64,000 nucleotides of DNA from Paracamarosporium sp. OC-R06-R3 (Eukaryota > Ascomycota > Dothideomycetes > Pleosporales > Didymosphaeriaceae), in assembly GCA_019828545.1 (NCBI GenBank), contig JACVRA010000148.1, positions 248,001 through 312,000 of the forward strand. Reading direction: 5' to 3'. The notes beneath the pieces were generated by a model. That model had not been told where the DNA came from. It was given only the letters and a program-made list of their open reading frames with translations, and made no database searches. Shown piece by piece: positions 45,232 through 55,539 of this stretch. The position numbers and the translations under genes were made by a program. Position 1 is the first letter of the stretch. Each line of letters opens with the position of its first letter.

Positions 45232-46578
45232 ATGCATTCTGCTTTGAAAGCTGTCCACCCTTCAGGATACGCCGTGACCCGCTGTACTTGCCTTCGACTA
45301 CAGAGCATCACCACTTCATCATTCCGTCTGAATCCGCAATCAAGGCCCCACATACACTTCTTTGCTCCCAATTCAAAACCAAGACATAACATTTCTCAAT
45401 TTAGTACCACCCCGGTCAGGAACAAGAACGGGAATAAGAAGATGACAGACGCAACGAATCATCCTCTAAGCGGCCTCTGGCAGCCAACCCAACTGCAGAG
45501 GCTATACTATGGCCCCGACGCCGTATCGACCCATCTTTTGGATTGCCTGCCTTCTAAGTCTAGCAAAGCTTTCATCATTACGGGCAAGAGTTTGGCGACC
45601 AAAACCCCACTGGTCAAGCAGGTAGAAGAAGTCCTTGGCTCGCAGCACGCAGGCACGTTCTCCAGCATCGGGGAACACGCGCCTGTCGCAGCACTGGATG
45701 AGGCAACCACGCTCGTGGAGAAAGACGGGAGCATCGACACTGTCGTCAGCATCGGTGGCGGCTCACCTATAGATTCGTCCAAGGCAATTAGTTACAGACT
45801 GCACGAGAAGAGCGGGAAGTGGCTTTTCCATATCGCGGTGCCGACAACGCTGAGCGCGAGCGAATGTACCATGATGGCGGGATACACTCAGGCAGACGGC
45901 GTGAAAACTGGCGTCCGAGCTGCAGAACTTGTTCCCAACGTCGTGCTGTACGACGCCCAGTTTGCGGCCCACACGCCGGAACGACTCTGGCTCAGCACAG
46001 GTCTCCGCGCGCTCGACCACGCTGTCGAACTCTTGTACCATCCTACGGCATCAGAAATGCCTGCGCGCTGGCAATGTCTCCAGTCCGCAGCGGCGCTCTT
46101 CGACGGCCTCTCCGCATATAAGAAAGATCCTAAGAACCAGGACACGATAACCAGATTGCAACTCGCCGCTTTCGCAAGCCTAGGCTTCCTAGGCACTAAC
46201 ATTAAAGGTGGCCTCGGACTCTCGCACGCTCTAGGCTACGCTCTCGGCTCGCCCTACAGCATCCCGCACGGTATCACGTCCTGCCTTACTCTGGGGCACG
46301 TCGTCAAACTCAAGGCTGAAGATCCTGCAGCTGCAGAGCAAGTAGCTAGGCTCTTACCCTTCCTTGGGGAAACCCGGAGTGGAGATGATAAGAAGGATGC
46401 GGAGAAGGTGGGAGAGCGTATCTTGAAACTAGTGAAGGACCTCGAGCTCGATTACGATCTTAGGAATTACAAGGTTGGGAAGGATCAGATTCCGGTCATT
46501 ACGAAGAGGGCGAGTGGGCAGGAGGAGGGTGGGGAGTTGTATGGGAAAGTGGAGACGTTGGTTAAGGGGTTGTTCTGA
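45232..46578 (+). CDS. Iron-containing alcohol dehydrogenase family protein with probable mitochondrial presequence, 448 aa
   Basis: Fe-type NAD(P)-dependent alcohol dehydrogenase fold. The dinucleotide motif GGGSPIDSSKA lies at 175-185. Metal-site histidines are present in the C-terminal half, in ALDHAVE, GLSHALGYAL and SIPHGITS. The first 70 residues contain many Arg, Lys and Ser, almost no acidic residues, and end in FSTTPVRNK, like a cleavable mitochondrial targeting sequence. A second in-frame ATG (45442, MTDATNHPLS) would start the enzyme directly, so both mitochondrial and cytosolic forms are conceivable. Related fungal enzymes reduce aldehydes, hydroxyacid-type substrates or maleylacetate; the substrate is not determined. 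Single exon. Confidence 0.88.
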   Translation: MHSALKAVHPSGYAVTRCTCLRLQSITTSSFRLNPQSRPHIHFFAPNSKPRHNISQFSTTPVRNKNGNKKMTDATNHPLSGLWQPTQLQRLYYGPDAVSTHLLDCLPSKSSKAFIITGKSLATKTPLVKQVEEVLGSQHAGTFSSIGEHAPVAALDEATTLVEKDGSIDTVVSIGGGSPIDSSKAISYRLHEKSGKWLFHIAVPTTLSASECTMMAGYTQADGVKTGVRAAELVPNVVLYDAQFAAHTPERLWLSTGLRALDHAVELLYHPTASEMPARWQCLQSAAALFDGLSAYKKDPKNQDTITRLQLAAFASLGFLGTNIKGGLGLSHALGYALGSPYSIPHGITSCLTLGHVVKLKAEDPAAAEQVARLLPFLGETRSGDDKKDAEKVGERILKLVKDLELDYDLRNYKVGKDQIPVITKRASGQEEGGELYGKVETLVKGLF

Positions 46579-46727
46579 CTAAGTGCAGGAAAGCTGTGAG
46601 CGAGCTACGATATTCGCAGAATGGACTGAACAGGACAGGGAAAGAGGAAAAACACATGTAATTATCTTGTAATCTTTATGTACCTGTACACCTGAGACCG
46701 ACAACATACGCGTTCGGAAAATACATA

Positions 46728-48769
46728 CTACCAATCCTGATAGCCCGGATTCGTCGCCGTGAACTCCTTCTCCTTCCATCCGCGGAGCTCCTTCAGATCC
46801 TTATTATCGTTATCCAACCGCTGCAGAAACTCTGCTCCCTCCCCATCAACCTTCATCTCGCCCGCCTTCTCCTTCACTAGCTTCTCCTGCTCCTCCGGCG
46901 GCATATATCCTCCGCCCCTCATACTCCGCTTCTGCGCCGAGTAGATCAACTCCCGCTCGTACGGCATCCAGTAGAACCCATCCTTGTGCCAACCCTGCTC
47001 GGGGATGACGAACTCAGGGATAGATACAATGTCTTCTTCGCTCTCGGACGGCACGGCCTTACCGAAGAAATACGAGTATCCGCGTTTCAACAGACCCGGT
47101 TCCGCAGGCTTGTACGTCTTGACCCAGTGGTGGCCCTTTCCTGGGCCAAGCGGCACACGATCAAAGCCCTGCAGCGCTTCAGGCTTGTACTTTACCTGCT
47201 CCCACGCGTGCTGTACTACGGGGTGCATGTACTCATTCGTCTGTGTATGATGGTGTTCGTGTTTATGCTCGGGGTCGGTCTCGCGGTTCAGGAAGTAGTG
47301 GCCCGGTGTACGCGCCTCGGAGCCCGCAGCTCTCATGATGCCTTCGTATGAATCGAGGATGGGCGCGATGCCCCAGCCGCCATAGTGCCCGTGTGCCTTC
47401 GGGTCGTCTTTCGAGCGCTGCATGATTTTATCGAGCGCTTTTGCGTAGTCGCTCATGATGTTGTCGTCGATTTGGAAGCGCAGGAAGGGGACGCAGCGAT
47501 CAACCATCCAGAAGAAGGTTGTAACGCTCATAATCTCCAAGTCGCCTTTGCTCTTTTCCGGAGCTTTCGAGCTAAACCATCCAGACTTTGCAATACTTTT
47601 GGGGCCGTCTGGATTGTCGGTGCCTTGCTTGATATCTTTCATGCCGTCGCCGCTGCCGCCTCCGACGTTGATGTGGACACCCGGGAACCAGCATTGAATG
47701 AGATTCGTCTTACTGTTTTCTGGGAGCGACCACAGTGTTGGCCCGAAAGCCTTCCTGTGCTCCTCCAGGGCCAGAGCATGGAATGCATTCTCGATTTGTG
47801 GATGGATCTCCGTGTTGTGAAAGCCATAGGGCTTGTTTTTCGCCTTGGTGTCAACCCACACATTGTCAGGATATCCCAGACTACCGACGGTGTCCCATAC
47901 GCCGACAACCTTGATCTTGATATTCTTCTCAGCGCTGTCAAGCCAGTTGGCTCCAGAGCCCTTCTTGAACTCCCAGTCCTCGTCCTTGACTTTGATAGTG
48001 AATTTAGGTGGTGGGCCCTCGCCCTCCCACCGCTTACCCCAGTCACTGCTCTCAAGAGGCTTAGTTGCGTCAATGGACTTGTAGTTAGCATACATCTCCC
48101 AGAATTGGCCCATAGCTCGTGGCTTGCAAATACCGGCGCGACACACAAGGCCAGCGCAAGCACGGACGGTGTATGCTCCGCGGGAGAAACCGAAGAAGAA
48201 CAGCTCATCGCCAGGGTTATAGTTGTTGACGAGGAAGTTGTATGCCTCGCAGACGTTCTCGTCAAGGCCGCCACCAAATGCTCCTACAAGCTGTTAGCTT
48301 CTGACTTATCATGTAGGGAGTTGAACTCACCAGTCCACTTTGCTTCGAGCCAGCCCATCCCAGTACCAACACCAGCATCGTAATATACCAACTGTGGTGC
48401 CTTCAAGCCATTCTCATCAACGTACCAAGAGGCGATAGAGCGGCTCATCTTCGCTACATTAGATGGGATGGTTTGTGTGCCGTGTGCAGAGCTTTGCCAT
48501 GTTCCATCGCAGCATATGATGATGCGCTTCTTTGGCTGTGTAGGTGCTGGGCGCTTCTCTCTTGATGCCGATGGCGGCATCTTGAAGGCTTCGACTTCCG
48601 GGATGTTCAGCGGATTGCCATCTTCGTCCCGGAACCCGCCCTGTGAGAAGCCCTCTTGGTGCTGAGAACCGCTCCGGAAGATGCTGTTTGGTACGGGTTG
48701 GAAGCCGTCTTGCGAAAAGCCATTAGATGTCGGTTGGAATCCCGCTTGGGAGAAGCTGGAGTCAGTCAT
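46728..48769 (-). CDS. DUF2235 (alpha/beta-hydrolase-like) protein, 664 aa
   Basis: Two exons (48331-48769, 46728-48283) join in frame. After a disordered N-terminus, the domain opens with KKRIIICCDGTW (near residue 80). It continues with LVYYDAGVGTG and the nucleophile motif FFFGFSRGAYTVR (GxSxG), then VVGVWDTVGSLG and FHALALEEHR with the usual Asp and His positions. This is the fungal DUF2235 family, related to the catalytic domain of bacterial Tle1-type phospholipases. A lipase or esterase role is therefore likely but unproven. The first 45 residues contain a repeated phrase: FSQAGFQP, FSQDGFQP and FSQGGF. The C-terminus ends in charged helices. Its substrate is unknown. Confidence 0.88.
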
Positions 48770-50641
48770 GATTGTGGATGTAACGATTATAGATCGAGCT
48801 TAATGGAGATGTTCATACGATTGAAGATCTCTGAGCCATCTTTTTATACTGCCGCTGCTGGGCCGTGTCGCTAGGCCAGTACCTGTTCTAGATGCGAAGG
48901 TCTCGGCCAGCTGAACTATTGGGGCAGCGCCAACGGACAAGCTGAAAGCTGGTATGTCCATACGTGGAAGTTGACGCGCATGCTTTGCGAGTATAGTCGG
49001 TCTTCCCGAAGCTGGGGAAGTTCTTTTCTGGTTAGGTGTGCGAAAAGTCTCGCGCTACTGGGTGGATTTGTCCATTTTGACATTGGGCCTGGAAAGTCTA
49101 TACCAAAAGCACTTGTGGTTCGCGGTCCAGAGCGCGGCCCGTCGCGAGGTGGCTTGTATTCGGCGCGTTGATCGAAAGACGCTTTCCTCTTTTCAGTCAC
49201 TCGCTTCCGTTTAGAGTCTGCAGAAGCGAGTGAATGTATACAGGCCAGCTGAAGGTACGTGGAGATGCGAGATGTTATCGTATGTGAAAGTGATGACAGA
49301 TCATCCAATCAGGTACATTTTGTGTGAGACGGAAGCACTGCAGCAACTGTGTTCAAGATGTTGCAGAAGGGCGTACACGCCAGTGCTGTCCTCGCTTCGC
49401 TTGCCATCCAATCACTGCTAGCGCTTTATGTCGGCGCTGCTCAACTCAAGTTTTCTCGACCATCATTAGGTCTGCGTCATGTTGTATCTATCTCTTACTA
49501 CTATGCCTTCTCATGACCAAAACGACAGCAATGTTTCGTCTGTTTATAAACTCAGGTATTCTTGATGGCTGTTCTCACATGGACATGCTGCTATAATGCC
49601 GCATGTTGTAATCACTATACGTGTGCTCGACCGGCAATTATTCAACATCAATGCCCCATGATGGTTCGTAGTGAAATGCAATTGAAGCTCGTGCCGCCTA
49701 TAGACGATTCCGAAATACAACAATGACGATACCTTCATCGATATTAATAGGATGAGCTGCATGATCAATGTTGACAACGGTCAACTTCATATATGTCGTA
49801 CTCTAAGTCGTGAGTGTATGTGTTATAGAAAGTATCGTGACTCGAAGCCTTTGTGCTGGATCGAAGAATTGAATAAAAGCTGATGTCGTTAGTACTAAGA
49901 CTCGCAGTACAATGTCTGCAGCATTACTTTTGAGCATATCGGACCAGGACGGCCTGTAGTTTTCAGAGCGGTGTTGTTTCAAAAGCTAAGATTATAGTCT
50001 TCCCTATGGACCTGCACGTTTACGTTAGCACAAGGTCATTTGCGATAAGTTCGTTCGAAGACTCTCGAAAAGAGTGAATGTCAGGTGACTAGGCCTTCTT
50101 GTTTCCGACCACTCCAGACTTGTGCTTCAAAACGAGTTGACGACAGCTTTCGGCCTGGCCTCGTGACTGTGCCCTTGTCTATCTATCTATTCTCCATATA
50201 TTTTGAATCGTTCACAAGGGTACCGCCAGAGCGGGTCGGCCATCCTCCCTGCAGCTAGTGGCGATATTCAGTGCCAAATTAATCTCATTACTATACAGCC
50301 AGTCGTAAGCATTCTTACACAGCTCTGCCTATTCTACACTTTCACTAGCCACAACAGCTGGTGTAAGTTTTGGGACAGGTGCAAGGGTTTGCTTGCGATG
50401 CTGTTGCTTCCTAGACGTCCTAGTCATAGCGTAACAAGAGGAGGATGGTGCGCAAAAGACCCTCCGGGACGAGGCGCGATGTCAGAGTCAAAAAAAATCT
50501 TGCTAAGATATTGTCTTCTTAAAATTGTAGTTACCGTTAAAGGATCAACGTGAACATACAAACAGGTAGAGTATATGGCTAGCAATTATGCTCGCCAGCA
50601 TCAAGCACAGCTGACAAGTCTTCCGAGACCTGTTTTTCCGC
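48770..50641. other. Intergenic region of about 1.9 kb
   Basis: Promoter side of the DUF2235 gene and 3' flank of the HET gene. No convincing gene. Short open frames at 48916-49308 and 49324-49596 lack recognisable content. Confidence 0.45.
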
Positions 50642-52534
50642 TTACTGAAGCTCATGCAGCCCTGGATCTTCCCGACTCACATCATGCATGCTGATATCTA
50701 GGACGGAAATTTGCTTCTCCCAAGCGAACCGAGGCTTGATCTCGGCGTGCACAACGTAGCCGTTTGGCAAGAGCCCAAAACTCTTATCGCAAACCCCATG
50801 AGAGAGTTGCTCAAGGAGTTTGTCAAGCGGGCTTCTATTCGGAGGCCGTAAACGATCGATAAATTCTGAAGAAGTGAGCTCATGCAGGTGGAATATTAGA
50901 TACCTAGGGATCCACTCCCGGGGTGAGGTGAAGCCATATTCTTCGAACATTCTCTTATGCAGCCTATTAGTGGACTGGGATAAACCGTTAATCTTTCCCG
51001 TTGGAGTGGCCAAGACCGACTCTCCTATGTCTTGAGCAAGATTGAATACTACGACTTTGCAAAGTCGCTGATTGGGCCCCTGGGTTTCATTATCGAAAAC
51101 CACAGCGATGCAGACCTCTGAATGTTCTGCATCTTTGAAACGGTAAGAGAACACTATAGCGCCCTTGTTCAAGCCCCAAGACGTGCGGGTATCTCGATGA
51201 CTGTTAAATTTACGCCAGAGTCCATTAGGTTCGATCATCGCAACGTTTTGAATGTCCGGTAAGCCAAGACGAATATATACTCCGGACCTCGTATCCAACT
51301 TGAAATCCAGTGGCTCCTTGATGTATATCGTCCTCAAAATGGCCGAGCTTAACTTGTGGGATGGTATTGTCACTAGCCCTCCATGTGGCTCTTCGTTACG
51401 GGCATATTGATCTCTATTCCCTTCCGTCACGCGTAACAGACTAACGCCCAATCTCTTATCGTTAGAGCTGGCATCCTGACACTGGAGCACTGCGATTAGA
51501 TTCCGCTCCGCGTCCTGTTGACTCCGATCAATAAGGGGCAACTCTATTCTCAGCCCGCGGTTGGTCATCGCATATGTGTTCTGCGTCTCATGTTGTGGTA
51601 TCGGAATGACTGCACCAGAATCTCGAAATTGCTGCGGAGTTGAAGCAAGTAAACCAGAAAGTGAGGGTCTAGTATGATCAGCATACCAGTTCCAGGCAAA
51701 GAGAGACTGATCGTCAGAGCTTTTCATGATCTCTTCTTGCAGGCGTATGAACGCTTTAGCTCCCTCACCGTACAGTAGAGGCATATTGACGTCGAATATA
51801 CCAAGGAGGCAGTAGGCAATATCTTCTCCACGCGTCGTAATGCGGTTCGCTGCCCAGGACATTCTAGCTGCCACACTGCAGTGTCGAATGTCGCGACCAC
51901 CTAAAGTATCCACATCGACACCGGTGCAATCGGCAACCAGATCGATGAGGGTCGACCGATCCCCTAGAGGGAACCATTTTCCGTCAATCTGGCCGTAGAA
52001 GAATAATTGAGAAGGCGCAATTAGTTCCTGAAGTGTCCATCCTCGTTTGAACCACTGGCTTGATTGGAAACGCTCGACGTCGTCCCTGCTATCCTCATTC
52101 CACATTACCGCTGCAATCTTGGCATACTCAATAGAAGAAGATTGATTGGCCGAGAAATGAGATTGTATCCACAATCGTTGCTTGGGGGTGAGGTTGACGT
52201 TCAGCTGAACATCCGATAGATATGCGTAGCAGACTGAGGATCTTTTATACCATTGAAACATGGAGTTTATAGCCTCTGATAATTCAGCACTGCTGCTCTT
52301 GTCGATACAACATGTATCAATCCATATATATTCGAAGCCATCCGCTTGTGCTTGCTCACAGCAGCTCATGATCTTAGCGAAGCCTTGCTTCTGGCGGGCA
52401 GCTTGCATGTCGTTTCGCATGTCATCGAACGTAACTTCTTCATCCTCCCATCGATGAGATAGGATGGCGTACGAAGGAACATCTGAGCCAATGAACTCCC
52501 TCAGTTGGAGGGTCTCCACATTCAGCAGGCGCAT
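50642..52534 (-). CDS. HET-domain (heterokaryon incompatibility) protein, 630 aa
   Basis: The N-terminal HET domain shows its three conserved blocks: YAILSHRWEDEEVTFDDM (22-39), GFEYIWIDTCCIDKSSSAELSEAINSM (66-92) and RGWTLQELIAP (164-174). The HET-E/HET-D-like segment ITTRGEDIAYCLLGIFDVNMPLLYGEGAKAF follows. HET domains trigger cell death in fungal non-self recognition and share ancestry with TIR domains. There is no NACHT or repeat domain. The C-terminal half is a conserved but uncharacterised region of this subgroup. Single exon, ending HELQ. Neighbours give no partner. Confidence 0.92.
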   Translation of the reverse strand: MRLLNVETLQLREFIGSDVPSYAILSHRWEDEEVTFDDMRNDMQAARQKQGFAKIMSCCEQAQADGFEYIWIDTCCIDKSSSAELSEAINSMFQWYKRSSVCYAYLSDVQLNVNLTPKQRLWIQSHFSANQSSSIEYAKIAAVMWNEDSRDDVERFQSSQWFKRGWTLQELIAPSQLFFYGQIDGKWFPLGDRSTLIDLVADCTGVDVDTLGGRDIRHCSVAARMSWAANRITTRGEDIAYCLLGIFDVNMPLLYGEGAKAFIRLQEEIMKSSDDQSLFAWNWYADHTRPSLSGLLASTPQQFRDSGAVIPIPQHETQNTYAMTNRGLRIELPLIDRSQQDAERNLIAVLQCQDASSNDKRLGVSLLRVTEGNRDQYARNEEPHGGLVTIPSHKLSSAILRTIYIKEPLDFKLDTRSGVYIRLGLPDIQNVAMIEPNGLWRKFNSHRDTRTSWGLNKGAIVFSYRFKDAEHSEVCIAVVFDNETQGPNQRLCKVVVFNLAQDIGESVLATPTGKINGLSQSTNRLHKRMFEEYGFTSPREWIPRYLIFHLHELTSSEFIDRLRPPNRSPLDKLLEQLSHGVCDKSFGLLPNGYVVHAEIKPRFAWEKQISVLDISMHDVSREDPGLHELQ

Positions 52535-53939
52535 CTAGCTTGAGGTACATGCAGGCAGTCTAGAAGGATTAGCCTCGTGGCATGCGTTGACAAAAACTCT
52601 AAGATGAGGCTTGTAATGACGGCCGAGGGCGATTAAAGGATCGAAGTAGAATGTGCATACCTAGGTGGAAATTTTGATCATTTAGTTGAATTCGCAGGTT
52701 CGGATCGGTGTTGTTGGAGGAATAGAGTTGCTTTCTCTGACAGACGGCATTTTGCTCGCTCAGCCCAAGGAGGCGCAGAACCCCACATCTAGGTATCCTT
52801 TATGTAAAGTGGGGGCCAAATAGAGCTCAAATCTGTATATCTCAAAAACTGCTAAGCTGTACACTATAAAACCCTCGTAGTAATCTAATTTAATCCTGGA
52901 GAGTCTATTAGTATAACTTTTAAGAGATATCAACTACTAAAATATCGCATCCTCAATGAGATTTTGGGGTGGCGCACTCCTTGGATGGGGTCACTCGCAT
53001 GCTAGCCGGTATGACACCTGGCCACAAAGCCTCTAAAAATAGCTATTATGTGAATATTCATATGCGTTTCCAGAAGAGTTAAGTCTTCAAGTATCATAAA
53101 ATACATTATAGCAGAGTAATCTTGCTAGCTTTCTTTACAGCAGCTCGCTTAAACGCACGCCAAGAGACTTATAAGATCAACCACTACGGATAAATTCAGA
53201 ATCCATATTTACATGTGCTAAATGCTACGATGGGTTCGATATTGTTGTGTAGTTAGACTGCGTCGATCAAGTATCAGGGGAAATCTGCGTTAAGTAGGGA
53301 TTGATCCTATCGAAAGCCTATCGTACAACTGTTGTTCTGTTCATTCTGCGTCCTCTTGTCTCTTCTTGCTGAAATTGCTGGTGTTTTTTTTTTTTTTTGA
53401 GGAAAAGCGTCATCATGCAAATACGTTAATATCTGCTCACCAACTTCAAGATAGCTGATAATCTTCGCTGCTAAGACTTGGTGTTGAGAACGGCTTCCGT
53501 TGTACATCAGGACCGTTGCGAACCGACACGACATCTGCCCATAAACACAACAACGGGATGGAAACACCAATCAAGTATCAAGACGGAGAAGATGCAACGA
53601 GCGTTAGTCGGAGAAGACGATGACAACGTTGAGATTTTACTACAACCACTTCGAACACAGCACCTATCTAGCGCACACACAAGCAGCATTTCCAAAGCTT
53701 TCAAGTTGTCTGCCCAAGCAAAACCTTGACTCTCGCACGCACACCAACGATCCGGTGTGAAAAAACACGTGAGCTCATTCTCTACGTCATATTCTACACG
53801 ACTTCGTGTTCCAAAGTCCATTTCATACAATCTGAACTCCAATTCAAATGCTAATGCCGCTAAATGCCAATGATTCATGAATCCAAGCGTGAAAGATCGA
53901 CCGTTCCCTTCGTAATCCTACGACCAGTTTCGTATCATG
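52535..53939. other. Intergenic region with AT-rich, transposon-like relic
   Basis: Promoter side of the HET gene. It contains the relic at about 52800-53020 and a poly-T run at 53385-53398. No gene is supported. Confidence 0.5.
52800..53020. mobile_element. Possible decayed end of a Tc1/mariner-type DNA transposon
   Basis: An AT-rich non-coding block (CTCAAAAACTGCTAAGCTG; TTTAATCCTGGAGAGTC; TAACTTTTAAGAGATATC) runs into TTTTGGGGTGGCGCACTCC and GGATGGGGTCACTC. This layout resembles terminal regions of mariner-like elements in ascomycetes. No transposase, clear terminal inverted repeats or target duplication was found. Confidence 0.3.
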
Positions 53940-54782
53940 CTACTTGCGCTCCCGTGGACGTCCCCACAGCTCCTCTTCGCTCATGGCTTGCATGGGTGAG
54001 ATGCCGTTTGAGGGTCGAGCTGCTGTGAACTCCGGACCGCATGATCCGCGATCGATGGTCAGCGAATTCAAGCCCCAGTGAATCTGCTCGGAGGCGTCAT
54101 TCGGCAGGCCGATTCGCTTCCTGGCTGGCGATTGTGCTTCGGCGGTTGTGCTGCTGTTTGAGGACATCATTGCAAGGGAGAGAGAGTCCAACTCGGCCGC
54201 AAACGCCTTTTCCTCTTCGCTGTATTGGAGTGCTGAACATATATTGCTGGGTCGAGTGGTAGATTGAAGCTCTATTTCGTAGATTCTACGATCCCGTGTA
54301 AATGAAGCCTCGAGCTTACGGTGCTCGTCGTACCAAAGGTCATATTGCTCCTGCGTCATCTCAGATAGAGGTGGGTACGAAGCATTGTGCTCTGCTTCGC
54401 GCGTCTCCCAGATAACCTTTGCTTCTTGATCGACACATTCTTGGCAGAGAAATGGAACGTCCGACACAAGGCCATGGGGTTCCAGACAATTTGAACCACA
54501 GTCTTCAACTAAGTCGGTCCGTATTCGATGTGAGCAGGAAAGTTGATGGTACAGGCGGCCGCGGCAGGGCATTGACCGATTTGGACGCGTGACATATGAA
54601 GTTGGGGTAGGGCGCGCTTGCACAGGCGGTGCAGACGCGTGTGGCGTTGGCGTGCCAGTAACATGCGGGTCAACAGACCAGCCCCAACGACAAGCTTCTA
54701 CTGCTTGTGCATGGCCCATAGTGTCAATAGAAAGTTTTGAAGACACCTTTTTCGGTCTGAAAGCATTGCTAGAGAAGTCCAT
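53940..54782 (-). CDS. Hypothetical Cys/His-containing protein, 280 aa
   Basis: Not recognised as a named family. The middle part (about residues 70-120) has a cluster CRGRLYHQLSCSHRIRTDLVEDC, SNC and PFLCQECV. Its Cys and His spacing looks like a metal-binding module. A helix rich in Glu, Tyr and Arg follows (MTQEQYDLWYDEHRKLEASF). The tail is Ser-rich and ends in a basic RPRERK. No signal peptide or membrane helix. It could be a zinc-binding regulatory protein, but that is only a guess from the cysteines. Single exon; the ATG at 54782 is the first in frame. Confidence 0.6.
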   Translation of the reverse strand: MDFSSNAFRPKKVSSKLSIDTMGHAQAVEACRWGWSVDPHVTGTPTPHASAPPVQARPTPTSYVTRPNRSMPCRGRLYHQLSCSHRIRTDLVEDCGSNCLEPHGLVSDVPFLCQECVDQEAKVIWETREAEHNASYPPLSEMTQEQYDLWYDEHRKLEASFTRDRRIYEIELQSTTRPSNICSALQYSEEEKAFAAELDSLSLAMMSSNSSTTAEAQSPARKRIGLPNDASEQIHWGLNSLTIDRGSCGPEFTAARPSNGISPMQAMSEEELWGRPRERK

Positions 54783-55539
54783 GATGATACTGTGTTCGCG
54801 AATGTAACAGGGTTAGTAGAGAGTGGCGTTAGCTGGCCGACGGAGTTGCTGCTTGCTGCGTTGGTCGGCAGTCGAAGCGGTTATTCTGCAGTTGAGTTGA
54901 TGTGATAGTTTGATACAACAGTCCCGTAGAAAGATAGTAAGAGCTTCAGTTGTACGGTCGTCTATGCGTAGTTTCGTGAATGCATAGTGCGCGCGCGCAA
55001 TAGATCTGGCTGTGTGACTATCGATAGCAGCAACGTGGCTGCTACAGAAGCAGCGAGCGAGAGAGACGAGCGTGTTCAGTGACGGTGAAGTGAACGCGTG
55101 TAATGAAGGCGGGCGCGTATATGCGGAGACGGCAAGCCAGGGTGCGGCACGATGGAGGGTGATGGTTGACGTAAACGCGCTGGGACGCACCTGGCAGTTT
55201 CATGTGTGGGGCTCGAGATAACGCCCGGGCGCTTGGCGCTTAGCGATCACGTGGGTTCCATCGGCCCCGGAAAGGCGCGACCCCTAAGAACCACCCACAG
55301 AGCAATGTAAGGATGGACTCATCGCGAAGTTTTATCCCCAAATACAGAAGAACCTCGATTTGTTTCGTATATGCTTATGGTGTGGGTGTTTTGAGCGCAG
55401 GTCGCAGAATTGGAATTCGATGATCGAGATCGAGGTTGACATTACTGCAACGGTACATTTGCTGCTTAAAGGTATCTATTGCCATACTGATAGCGCACAT
55501 CTTTGCGTCTGAAAGCACCTACAACATGTGTTTGCACAC
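54783..55539. other. Intergenic region
   Basis: Promoter side of the hypothetical gene and 3' flank of the MFS transporter. No gene recognised. Confidence 0.5.
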
